From positions 1 to 44,300 of the IMG/VR virus record IMGVR_UViG_3300000956_000057: a stretch of DNA of 44,300 bases. One strand, 5' to 3'. Numbering within the stretch: the stretch's first letter is position 1; each line of letters starts with the position of its first letter. Below the pieces are notes generated by a model that ran no database searches, was not told the DNA's origin, and worked only from the letters and a program-made list of their open reading frames with translations. Origin of the DNA: a virus. Shown here piece after piece: positions 38,098-44,300 of the stretch. A program made the position numbers and the translations under genes.

Positions 38098-39833
38098 TCG
38101 AATGCCTCCCGGAATGCCTTCCATGCGATGTAGGCGTCCATCAGAGCCGCCACATTGTCGATTTTTTCGTCTTGGCGACGTTTGAGCAATTTGCGGTTTC
38201 CGTTAGTATCTTCTAGCGTGATCGCATTGCCCATGGCGAATTGCATGAGTAACTGATCGAAGATCAACATCCGCTCTTCGCTCAAGATCTTCAATTCACC
38301 AAGAGGAACGGATTCCGTACGAGCTCCCTGAATGACCTTTTCGATGGCGTAGGGACCGTTCTCAGCTTCCCATCGAGCCACAAACTCTTTGGCGTTGTAT
38401 GGGTCGTAACCAAGAGCTCGAACGTCGTAACGTTGCTCCTCGATGAACCTATCGAGATCCTCGTAGACCTCCATCATGTCGAGAGTAGTACCCTCGAGAA
38501 TATGAAGGCTTCCTTCATTGATGAACTCTTGATACTTCATTCGCATGGCGCCCGGGAGTTTCATGAGCGTTAGCGATGTGATATAACTTCGTGTCTTGAC
38601 GCCGTACCCACGACGAAGTGGGAACAGGAACGTAAAAGCACAGAAGTCATCACCTTGGGACAAGTCTGCGCCAAGAGCACAAGGCATGTCCCAGAATTCT
38701 CGAGCCCGATGCGGAAGGGTTTCCTCGTACGTGAAGAAATACGTGTAACCTTCCATCGGAATCCCGAAACGCTTCGCTAAGATATCGTTCCTCGCGGCCG
38801 GCGCTTTCTCGGCACGTTCGACATCCAACTGATACGTCTCGTAGCTGACGGTCTTACCGAGATTCGGCTGCGCTTTAGGCCACATGCCAGGGTTGGCAAC
38901 TTCTTCCAACTCGTCCAGCTTGTAATGCCAGATCGAAACATGGGGCGCAAGGTAGTCTCCCTTCAGGATATCAGCGAGCTCCATCTTGATGGTATCGCCG
39001 GATCCGTTTCGGACCGTACCTTCCGAACTGATGGCAACGATCAGCCAGTCGTCCAACTTTGAGGCGCCCTGTTCGACAGCGCCAACCACGTCCTCCCGAA
39101 GATCACCCGACAACCATTCGTCGATGGTGGAAACCTTCGGTCGAAGACCCTGAAGCTTGTTGATGGCCATCGGACGGACCTCGAGCAGAGACCCCGTGAG
39201 GAAATTCTCAATGCCCTTCTTGGTCGAAGCGAGCTTCACTCGCAACGCCCGATTCATCGTGTTTTGCAAAGAGCCTTCGGTAAGGAACTTGAAGAGCGGT
39301 CCACGGGCTCGAGTAATCGCCGTTCGGATAGGCGAAACTACCTCGTCGGCCTGCTTCATAGTGGGGGCTGTGGTAACCTGGTGTGTGGTCGAAGTATCAA
39401 CATTCAAGAAATAACTCTGAATGCAGGATGCATACATCGACTTTGCCGCACCTCGAGCGACGATCAAATATTGCTTCGTCGTGAGGCGCTTCTTGACCAG
39501 TCGATTAACATACCGACCGCCATGATTGTCTGGACTTGGCTCGTACACGCTTCGCTCGACGAAGTAGTACCAACCAAATATCTGTTCTGCCCACAGTTTG
39601 AAGGTATCCAGCAGATGAAGATCACTGCCGTCCGTCAACGTGAGTTCGTTCTCGCAATAGAGAATGAATCCCTCTACTGCCTGATTGTCGTAGTAGATCG
39701 AGGGGTTGGCAATGAGCGCGTCAATGCGATTCATTTCCATGGTGATCTCCCGGTTTACCGGAATCTCGCCTCGAATCACTGCATCGCGAAATCGACCGTA
39801 GTAGATCGGTGTCGCGGTGTTTGACAGGACCAT
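38094..39833 (-). CDS. terminase large subunit
   Basis: A 579-residue packaging ATPase-nuclease, start ATG 39833 (GAGGAGG six to seven bases upstream; a TTG two codons earlier is less likely). The ATPase half has TKQYLIVARGAAKSMYASCI, in which ARGAAKS is a Walker A variant typical of terminases, and VSTIDEWLSGDL as Walker B-like. The nuclease half includes ALGADLSQGDDFCAFTFLFP (first acidic site) and VRALGYDPYNAKEFVARWE (later acidic site). It cuts and pumps phage DNA into the procapsid. It is flanked on both sides by HYG/WG-tag genes. Confidence 0.9.
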   Translation of the reverse strand: MVLSNTATPIYYGRFRDAVIRGEIPVNREITMEMNRIDALIANPSIYYDNQAVEGFILYCENELTLTDGSDLHLLDTFKLWAEQIFGWYYFVERSVYEPSPDNHGGRYVNRLVKKRLTTKQYLIVARGAAKSMYASCIQSYFLNVDTSTTHQVTTAPTMKQADEVVSPIRTAITRARGPLFKFLTEGSLQNTMNRALRVKLASTKKGIENFLTGSLLEVRPMAINKLQGLRPKVSTIDEWLSGDLREDVVGAVEQGASKLDDWLIVAISSEGTVRNGSGDTIKMELADILKGDYLAPHVSIWHYKLDELEEVANPGMWPKAQPNLGKTVSYETYQLDVERAEKAPAARNDILAKRFGIPMEGYTYFFTYEETLPHRAREFWDMPCALGADLSQGDDFCAFTFLFPLRRGYGVKTRSYITSLTLMKLPGAMRMKYQEFINEGSLHILEGTTLDMMEVYEDLDRFIEEQRYDVRALGYDPYNAKEFVARWEAENGPYAIEKVIQGARTESVPLGELKILSEERMLIFDQLLMQFAMGNAITLEDTNGNRKLLKRRQDEKIDNVAALMDAYIAWKAFREAFE

Positions 39834-39847
39834 CGCCAACCTCCTCT

Positions 39848-40186
39848 CTAGTTCTTCTTGATGGCCTTGTCCACCTGTTTTCCAGCGACGTCGCTGACCA
39901 CTCGGATCAGCTGCTGCTTGCCGACGCCCAGAAGGAGATCGGCGGCGAACCGAAGACCTTTCTCAGTTTTCGAAGGATTCAGACGCTTGAACTGCTGCTC
40001 CAGATTCATGCGATTGATCGCTTCCTGGAGCTGCTTGTTGCTCAGTGTCTTCAGTCCATCAGTCTTTGCTTGTGACTTTGCGGCGGCCGTGCGTGTGTGA
40101 TCTTCCGATGCCGGCGAAGTAGTTCGGTGTCCCCATCGCATACCCTTCACCCCGTAGTGGGCGAGGATATCATCAACTTCTTTCAT
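39848..40186 (-). CDS. HYG/WG-tag protein next to the terminase, copy 1
   Basis: A 112-residue basic helical protein starting at ATG 40186 after GGGGAGG. The N-terminal tag ILAHYGVKGMRWGHRT lies at residues 7-22, very like that of the gene at 37681. The body is helical (LSNKQLQEAINRMNLEQQFK), followed by LRFAADLLLGVGKQQLIRVV. No membrane segment is strong and no enzymatic motif is visible. The position just before the large terminase suggests a role in packaging or a protein packaged into the head. Confidence 0.7.
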   Translation of the reverse strand: MKEVDDILAHYGVKGMRWGHRTTSPASEDHTRTAAAKSQAKTDGLKTLSNKQLQEAINRMNLEQQFKRLNPSKTEKGLRFAADLLLGVGKQQLIRVVSDVAGKQVDKAIKKN

Positions 40187-40194
40187 GTCCTCCC

Positions 40195-40788
40195 CTACAA
40201 GAACGGAATGAAGGCGCCGGGCTTCACGGCTGCCGGGTCGGTGTACGTACTGGTGCTGTTTCCGTCAGAGCCGTTCCAAATGCAGTATGGATCGTCACCA
40301 TCGAAATATGTGCCAACAGGTTCTGGAGCGTCTTCGTAAAGGACGCTCGTGAGGAAGAAACCACTACCGCTCGTTCCATTCAACGCGTCAACGATCAGAA
40401 ATATACCGTTGGCATTAGCTGGTGCGGCCAGCGTGGTCTCCGAGGCACGAATAACATTCCCGACAGGCCCGATCGTCGGAGTATTGAAATCATAACCACT
40501 AGGATATGTTTCGCCACCCGTGGAGAGCGTATAACCGACGAAGACTTGTTTCCCGCCAGTGAGTTCGAAGTCCGTTCCGTTCTTCAAATAGAAAGAAACG
40601 GTTCGAATATCTCCTGGAGCACACAGACCTGTTGGGGTTCTGATGAAACCGTTGCCCGTCAGAACCATGCCCGTGTTCCTGAGCATCCCCGTGATGGTGT
40701 CAGTACGTGCGACCGTGGTGTTGCTACTCCACCCTGTCGCGTTGTTTTTGCACGCGGGGTTTGGGCACAAATTTGTCCGGGTCGCCAT
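40195..40788 (-). CDS. tail fibre/appendage protein with carbohydrate-binding-like fold
   Basis: A 197-residue protein from ATG 40788 (TAATG overlap with the collagen-like fibre). [20 protein letters not shown] opens a beta-sandwich-like sequence (RTVSFYLKNGTDFELTG, ... IFLIVDALNGTSGSGFFLTS) ending with EDAPEPVGTYFDGDDPYCIW, typical of phage fibre tips that resemble carbohydrate-binding modules. It is translationally coupled to the collagen-like fibre and probably cooperates with it in host surface binding. The end is Pro-rich (KPGAFIPFL). Confidence 0.7.
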   Translation of the reverse strand: MATRTNLCPNPACKNNATGWSSNTTVARTDTITGMLRNTGMVLTGNGFIRTPTGLCAPGDIRTVSFYLKNGTDFELTGGKQVFVGYTLSTGGETYPSGYDFNTPTIGPVGNVIRASETTLAAPANANGIFLIVDALNGTSGSGFFLTSVLYEDAPEPVGTYFDGDDPYCIWNGSDGNSTSTYTDPAAVKPGAFIPFL

Positions 40789-41738
40789 TAGTACCCCTTG
40801 GTGAATGCCAAGACATACCACTTATCGGCGGTGGCGTTATAAACAGCGCCCATGAAATCGTGCTTGCCGGCCGCAGTGGACAGGACAACCGCCGTGATGT
40901 CCGTACCGAACGCGAACTTACTGCCGAGCGTGATTGTCCGACTGCCTGTACCGTCTTGGATGAACTCCCAGATGACAGATTGGCCGTCCGTCATGCCGGT
41001 CGGATTCGAGAGGGTTCGGTTGCCGCCGAGGGTCACTCGAAATCGGTTACCCGTCGTGCAGTCGGTAGCGATCGTGGCTCCGTCAGTCAGGACTTGGGTA
41101 ACTCGGTTGAGATCGCCAGGGTCTCCCTGAGGGCCGGTTGCGCCAGTAGCTCCTGTTGCACCCGTAGCACCGGTTGCGCCAGTATCACCTGCAGGACCTT
41201 GAGCGCCCGTGGCTCCAGTCGCTCCGGCAGGGCCCACGAGCGAGGCGAGCCATGCGGATTCGGTACCAACGAAACCATTAGCGACCGCTACCTCGTAGGC
41301 GGATGCTCCGTCGTCACCTTGTGGTCCTTGAGATCCTGTAGCTCCTGCGGAACCCGTTGCGCCTGTCGCGCCGGTTGCTCCCGTGGCTCCAGCCGGACCG
41401 GTGTCGCCAGTGTCACCTTTGGGTCCTGCGGGACCCGTCGGACCGGTTGCGCCGGTGGCTCCTGTTGGTCCGGCTGGGCCCGTCGGACCTGCAGGACCGG
41501 GCGGGCCTTCGACTCCTTCGAGAACCGCATCCTCGAGGGCTACCTGGATGCGAACATCGATCTTGTCACGATCGATGAAGTAGGGCAAGGTGTTCCAGGT
41601 GTGAACACCATCTCCCATTTTGAACTGACCGGTGTCGATCTCAACGCCCGGTTCTCCAGCAAAGAGAACCGGATTGTCGGTCGTCCACTCAGCGGCCGGA
41701 CCTCGTCGAAGTTTGAAGGTGAATTCGGAAACAGACAC
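40788..41738 (-). CDS. collagen-like tail fibre with Mtd-type N-terminal domain
   Basis: A 316-residue protein starting at GTG 41738 (GGAGG seven bases upstream). Residues 1-70 ([40 protein letters not shown]) are the N-terminal domain known from the major tropism determinant of Bordetella phages. Two collagen-like Gly-X-Y blocks follow at about 75-145 and 170-215, separated by [22 protein letters not shown]-terminal beta domain ([20 protein letters not shown] ... [12 protein letters not shown]) closes the protein. It is predicted to be a trimeric fibre. No reverse transcriptase or template repeat of a diversity-generating system is visible in this window. Confidence 0.85.
   Translation of the reverse strand: MSVSEFTFKLRRGPAAEWTTDNPVLFAGEPGVEIDTGQFKMGDGVHTWNTLPYFIDRDKIDVRIQVALEDAVLEGVEGPPGPAGPTGPAGPTGATGATGPTGPAGPKGDTGDTGPAGATGATGATGATGSAGATGSQGPQGDDGASAYEVAVANGFVGTESAWLASLVGPAGATGATGAQGPAGDTGATGATGATGATGATGPQGDPGDLNRVTQVLTDGATIATDCTTGNRFRVTLGGNRTLSNPTGMTDGQSVIWEFIQDGTGSRTITLGSKFAFGTDITAVVLSTAAGKHDFMGAVYNATADKWYVLAFTKGY
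41105..41515 (-). repeat. collagen-encoding short repeats
   Basis: Two low-complexity blocks (about 41105-41235 and 41320-41515) encode Gly-X-Y triplets, mostly Gly-Pro-X and Gly-Ala-Thr. On the plus strand they appear as recurring 'ggttgcgcc', 'gctcctg' and 'cccgt' units. Such DNA is prone to repeat-number change, so the fibre length probably varies among relatives. Confidence 0.8.
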
Positions 41739-41753
41739 GGATGCACCTCCTTT

Positions 41754-42158
41754 CTACGGCGCGCCGCCATCGAGGATGGTAGGAAGTTCGGTGGGAGGAA
41801 GATCGAATGGGTTCACCCAGTGCACCGACTCGCGCTCGATGTTGAGACGAACCTCGAGCTCTTCGATCTGCTTGTTCATCGCCTCAATCTGGTATGACGT
41901 CTGAGGGGGATCGAAGATCGTACGAACCTTCAGGTACACGTAGGACTTCCCCATGTTGAGCTTGGGGTCGTTTCCGAAAAAGGCATCCCACGTGGCCGTC
42001 GAGTTCTCGATCATGAACCCGCCTTCAGGGCCCAAACCCAATTGAGTCAGCGTTGAGAACGCCGAGTTCGTATGGATGATGACGTCGATGTCGAACGATG
42101 TGTCATCGGCGGCGATGTGACACATCTTCTTGACATCGTTGAGAATACTGGTGGCCAC
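41754..42158 (-). CDS. gp6-like head-tail connector/adaptor
   Basis: A 134-residue protein starting at GTG 42158 (GGAGG eight bases upstream). ILNDVKKMCHIAADDTSFDI, then DVIIHTNSAFSTLTQLGLGP, and a SYVYLKVRTIFDPPQTSYQI helix match the phage gp6-like connector family, which binds the portal. In this genome it lies between the endolysin and the collagen-like fibre instead of next to the capsid gene, so an alternative role at the tail or fibre is possible. Confidence 0.7.
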   Translation of the reverse strand: MATSILNDVKKMCHIAADDTSFDIDVIIHTNSAFSTLTQLGLGPEGGFMIENSTATWDAFFGNDPKLNMGKSYVYLKVRTIFDPPQTSYQIEAMNKQIEELEVRLNIERESVHWVNPFDLPPTELPTILDGGAP

Positions 42159-42171
42159 GTGGGATCACCTC

Positions 42172-42912
42172 CTAGTGCTTGTAGCCGTAGGCGCGAAGCT
42201 TGCCTCGGGTGATGGGCCCGACCTCGCCGTCGACGCCGATGCGAGTACGACGCTGGAACTCCCGGACCCAGGCCGTAGTCTGCGGACCGAAATCACCGTC
42301 CACCGAGATCAGCTGGCCACGCTTGACCGCGACATTGCTGCGGTAGGCGGGGAAGTTGTCTCGCAGGAACTGCTGTACCCAGCGAACCTCGTCGCCCTTG
42401 GCGCCCTGGCGAAGGACATGGTTGTCCACCGGCGGAGTCGACGGGTTGCTCGGCGTGGACGTCGATGCCCACTCCCAGTTGGTGCCCGTAGCGCCGTCAG
42501 CGGACTGGGTGAAGTCGCTGTTGAAATGCACGTGATCGTCGTGCGGGTTGCGTCCTGTGTACTCGCGCGTGACGAAGTTGTCTCGGCGATGCCAGATTCG
42601 ACGCCGGTAGATCACGTACCGGATCCACCAGAACTTGCCCTTGCGGAGGCCGGCGATCAGACGCTGAACCTCGTCTTCCATCGTGAGACCATTGGCCGAA
42701 CGGAGATCGCGATCGGCATCCCAAGCACGAACCTCGTCCTTGCCGTCGTGATCGCTGAACTCCGGCCGCCCGGACTCGTCAGGATTGTGGCTGGAAGGGG
42801 AATCCTGGTGAGCTCGATCGCCCACGAAACCCTCGGCGCCCTTCTCGCGATTCGGGTAGGCGTGGTTGAGCTGATCCCGCCCCTCGACGAGACAGGGAAC
42901 GGCAGTCCACAT
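42172..42912 (-). CDS. endolysin: peptidase-like domain with peptidoglycan-binding domain
   Basis: A 246-residue protein from ATG 42912 (ATGA overlap with the acidic upstream gene). The N-terminal part has a metal-peptidase look (M15/L-Ala-D-Glu type): SSHNPDESGRPEFSDHDGKD with WDAD, and HDDHVHFN at about 123-130, giving an H...D...H set. The C-terminal ~85 residues are a PG_binding_1 type domain (RQGAKGDEVRWVQQFLRDNF ... DGDFGPQTTAWVREFQRRT). It would cut peptide cross-links in the host wall. The holin candidates are 20 kb away, so the lysis genes are split. Confidence 0.8.
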   Translation of the reverse strand: MWTAVPCLVEGRDQLNHAYPNREKGAEGFVGDRAHQDSPSSHNPDESGRPEFSDHDGKDEVRAWDADRDLRSANGLTMEDEVQRLIAGLRKGKFWWIRYVIYRRRIWHRRDNFVTREYTGRNPHDDHVHFNSDFTQSADGATGTNWEWASTSTPSNPSTPPVDNHVLRQGAKGDEVRWVQQFLRDNFPAYRSNVAVKRGQLISVDGDFGPQTTAWVREFQRRTRIGVDGEVGPITRGKLRAYGYKH

Positions 42913-43133
42913 CAGGCGTTGTCCTCCTTGTTCTGTTCCTGGTCGACGTCCTCGTGCTGGGGACGCCAACTGCCGACGGCGTCCTGAGTCCAGGGATCCG
43001 GCTGCTCGTCACCCACATTCTCCTCGGGGTCCTCGTCGACGGGGTGGGGGTTGTTGGTCGAGACGGTGCCGTCGACCGGAGCCGAATCCTGCGGGACCTG
43101 GTCCTGCTCGGGCTGCACGTTCTCGTCGGTCAT
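42912..43133 (-). CDS. small acidic disordered protein
   Basis: A 73-residue protein full of Glu, Asp, Pro, Gln and Asn (EQDQVPQDSAPVDGTVSTNN, DPEENVGDEQPD) with no folded domain visible. ATG at 43133 follows GGAGGAG, and the stop overlaps the endolysin start. It could be a virion-associated or regulatory protein, or an inhibitor of the endolysin; nothing in the sequence decides. Confidence 0.7.
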   Translation of the reverse strand: MTDENVQPEQDQVPQDSAPVDGTVSTNNPHPVDEDPEENVGDEQPDPWTQDAVGSWRPQHEDVDQEQNKEDNA

Positions 43134-43567
43134 TTCTCTCCTCCTCTGTTACCCCATAACTTGGTATCGCCAGGCCTACGTTCGACAAGTACCCGCGGGG
43201 TAAATTGCCGATCCCCGTAGTGAATGGCGTTATGGGTCGTGTGTGAGACGCAGATCAGGAAGTCCGGTTCGAGAATATCGAGGTTGCCCTCGGTAATGTC
43301 CTGTACGACCATCGGGTTCATGTGATGAATGTACAAGCCTTGGTAAATATCGAATCCCGGAATTCCTAGATCACATCCGTTGTCTCGAGCGATGATTCGA
43401 TGGCGTAGTTGACGCCATTCTCGAGACGTGTAGAACATTTGGTTCAAATAACGATCGGGTCCAAAGGTTCGATCGCCCACTCTACCCGACAGACTAAGGT
43501 AGCGGAATCGTTCTTCGAATGTCCTCAATCGTTTCAGTTCGGTGTAGGTCCTAATCGTCGAAGTCAT
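43130..43567 (-). CDS. HNH endonuclease next to terminase
   Basis: A 145-residue protein from ATG 43567 (GGAG eight bases upstream, 17-base overlap with the small terminase). It has YIHHMNPMVVQDI (His-His of the HNH motif), a central NLDILEPDF (Asn position) and a final SHTTHNAIHYG, the classical order of HNH nucleases encoded beside terminases, where they are needed for correct cos cleavage or packaging in several phages. It starts with a helical N-terminal part (YTELKRLRTFEERFRYLSLS). Confidence 0.8.
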   Translation of the reverse strand: MTSTIRTYTELKRLRTFEERFRYLSLSGRVGDRTFGPDRYLNQMFYTSREWRQLRHRIIARDNGCDLGIPGFDIYQGLYIHHMNPMVVQDITEGNLDILEPDFLICVSHTTHNAIHYGDRQFTPRVLVERRPGDTKLWGNRGGEK

Positions 43568-43901
43568 CGGGCATCTCCAACGGAGGCTGGCCCTGATATG
43601 CCCGCATGGCATTCAAGGCGCTCTCGTAGAGCTCTTCCGTTCGCTTCGCCGAGGCGAACGAATCCACCTTAGCTTGCAGAAGCTCATTTTCGTGTCGCAG
43701 ACGTTGAACCTCAAGCCGTTCGCGCTCAGTAGCCAGCTTCAAATAATGCGTTATCACCTGAGACGACGCAGAACCATCACGAAGCTGCTGCTCTGCCAAT
43801 TGCTCGGCGAGATTGACCATCTGGTTTTCACGAGCGTGGGGAGAGGTGGCCGGCCGACGCTGCGTCGGTTCTTCCCTCGGCTCGGAAATGCGTCGAGGCA
43901 C
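43551..43901 (-). CDS. terminase small subunit
   Basis: A 116-residue protein; the preferred start is GTG 43901 (GGAGGGG upstream at a proper distance; GTG 43907 is too close to the site). It is basic at first, then a long coiled-coil-like helix (QVITHYLKLATERERLEVQR, LRHENELLQAKVDSFASAKR) and an acidic end (PPLEMPDDFDD). The composition and the position before the HNH nuclease fit the terminase small subunit that recognises the packaging site. It lacks a clear helix-turn-helix signature, so the call rests on layout and family resemblance. Confidence 0.7.
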   Translation of the reverse strand: MPRRISEPREEPTQRRPATSPHARENQMVNLAEQLAEQQLRDGSASSQVITHYLKLATERERLEVQRLRHENELLQAKVDSFASAKRTEELYESALNAMRAYQGQPPLEMPDDFDD

Positions 43902-43926
43902 AGCCACCCCTCCTTTCAGGGTTGAA

Positions 43927-44217
43927 TCACTCCGCCAGGATGCCGGCGTCGCGCATCTTGTCCAGCAGGGAGTTCAGCACGGTTCTCGTGGCCGCGTGGT
44001 CGGTCCGAAGCGCGTTGAACTCGGCCTCAGTGGGCGACTCACCGCCGGTGATCGCGGCCTGCGTGAGTGCAGCGACGTCCGCCTGGGCCGCCACCTGCTT
44101 GGGAACCGTCAGTGGATCGCCGGCCTCGTTGAACAGACAGAGCTGCATGGGACTTGAGTGAGAGGGACGGGTACTTCTGGGCACCACAGTCGCGATCATG
44201 GGCCTTGCAGTGGTCAT
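43927..44217 (-). CDS. small virion-type (head fibre-like) protein
   Basis: A 96-residue protein from ATG 44217 (GGAGGAG four bases upstream; an in-frame ATG at 44292 has no ribosome site). MQLCLFNEAGDPLTVPKQVA is followed by AALTQAAITGGESPTEAEFN and ALRTDHAATRTVLNSLLDKM, an Ala/Thr-rich helical end seen in small phage proteins annotated as head fibre or structural. It is the first gene of the long right-hand transcription unit in this window. The role is uncertain. Confidence 0.6.
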   Translation of the reverse strand: MTTARPMIATVVPRSTRPSHSSPMQLCLFNEAGDPLTVPKQVAAQADVAALTQAAITGGESPTEAEFNALRTDHAATRTVLNSLLDKMRDAGILAE

Positions 44218-44252
44218 TAGCTCCTCCAGCAGATGACTTCCGGGTGGGTTTT

Positions 44253-44290
44253 GCGGGGCAAAAAGTTTCCTCCAAAAGTCCCCGCGGGGC
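44253..44290. other. inverted repeat at the right edge, possible packaging or terminator site
   Basis: GCGGGG (44253-44258) and CCCCGC (44280-44285) form an inverted repeat around a near-repeat ACTTTTGGAGGAAACTTTTT (minus strand), and CCCCGCGGGG (44280-44289) is itself palindromic. It lies just upstream of the small virion gene and of the terminase genes, where packaging sites are often found. A terminator of an upstream gene is equally possible. Confidence 0.35.
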
Positions 44291-44300
44291 ATTTTTTTGG

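Noticed and set aside
40788-41738. Diversity-generating retroelement suggested by the Mtd-type domain
   Set aside because: No reverse transcriptase gene, no template/variable repeat pair and no C-type lectin end are visible in the window.
1-44300. tRNA genes, CRISPR arrays and insertion sequences
   Set aside because: I found no cloverleaf-like segment with a T-loop consensus, no regularly spaced direct repeats outside coding repeats, and no transposase signature. A covariance-model search would be needed to exclude degenerate tRNAs.

Overview
The window is part of a tailed double-stranded DNA phage genome (siphovirus type: HK97-fold head, long non-contractile tail) or a closely related prophage. 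All credible genes lie on the minus strand, so the map reads biologically from right (44.3 kb) to left (1). GTG and TTG starts behind GGAGG-type ribosome sites, 4-base stop/start overlaps, moderately high GC, and families such as a ReqiPepy6 Gp37-like tail protein, DUF6275, DUF6353 and MmpS-like proteins point to a phage of Actinomycetota (Rhodococcus, Gordonia, Streptomyces or a relative). The exact host cannot be read from the sequence. I saw no integrase, repressor, tRNA, CRISPR array or insertion sequence.

Region A (44.3-38 kb) is packaging and accessory virion genes: a small Ala/Thr-rich protein, terminase small subunit, HNH nuclease, endolysin, gp6-like connector, a collagen-like fibre with an Mtd-type head, a possible sugar-binding fibre protein, and the large terminase flanked by two proteins that share an N-terminal HYG..WG tag. 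Region B (38-21.7 kb) is the head and tail operon: portal, a fused protease-major capsid protein, head closure and tail terminator, tail tube protein, tail assembly chaperone, two further tail-tube paralogues, a collar-type fibre, a gp10-like protein, a tape measure with internal repeats, distal tail protein, Gp37-like baseplate protein and a fibronectin-type fibre. Two small membrane proteins follow (21.8-21.1 kb), at least one of them a likely holin.

Region C (21.1-13.9 kb, and again at 7.2-5.8 kb) is an array of small, mostly membrane-anchored proteins, several only 27-44 residues long. Parts of it are built as cassettes: a repeated promoter-like element (CTCGC, 15 bp, TATAAT or TATAGT, then usually GAGACCCC), one or a few small genes, and a hairpin terminator. 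Two DUF6353-type paralogues lie in it.

Region D (13.9-7.3 kb) is replication: one 1276-residue polypeptide that appears to join an SF3 helicase, an archaeo-eukaryotic-type primase and a family B DNA polymerase, followed by a possible single-strand DNA-binding protein and small conserved phage proteins. Region E (5.8-0 kb) holds an SF2 helicase, a NUMOD4/HNH-like gene in an AT-rich island, a VRR-NUC nuclease, a PD-(D/E)XK nuclease and an 869-residue protein with the DFDGD signature of two-barrel RNA polymerases (YonO/QDE-1 group).

The most notable idea is that this phage makes its own single-chain, two-barrel RNA polymerase, and that this enzyme carries a variant of the same N-terminal tag as two proteins next to the large terminase. 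This is compatible with a polymerase packaged in the virion, or one assembled with packaging proteins. The repeated promoter-like elements with a non-standard upstream box are candidates for its promoters, although a host sigma factor could equally use them. None of this is proven by sequence alone.
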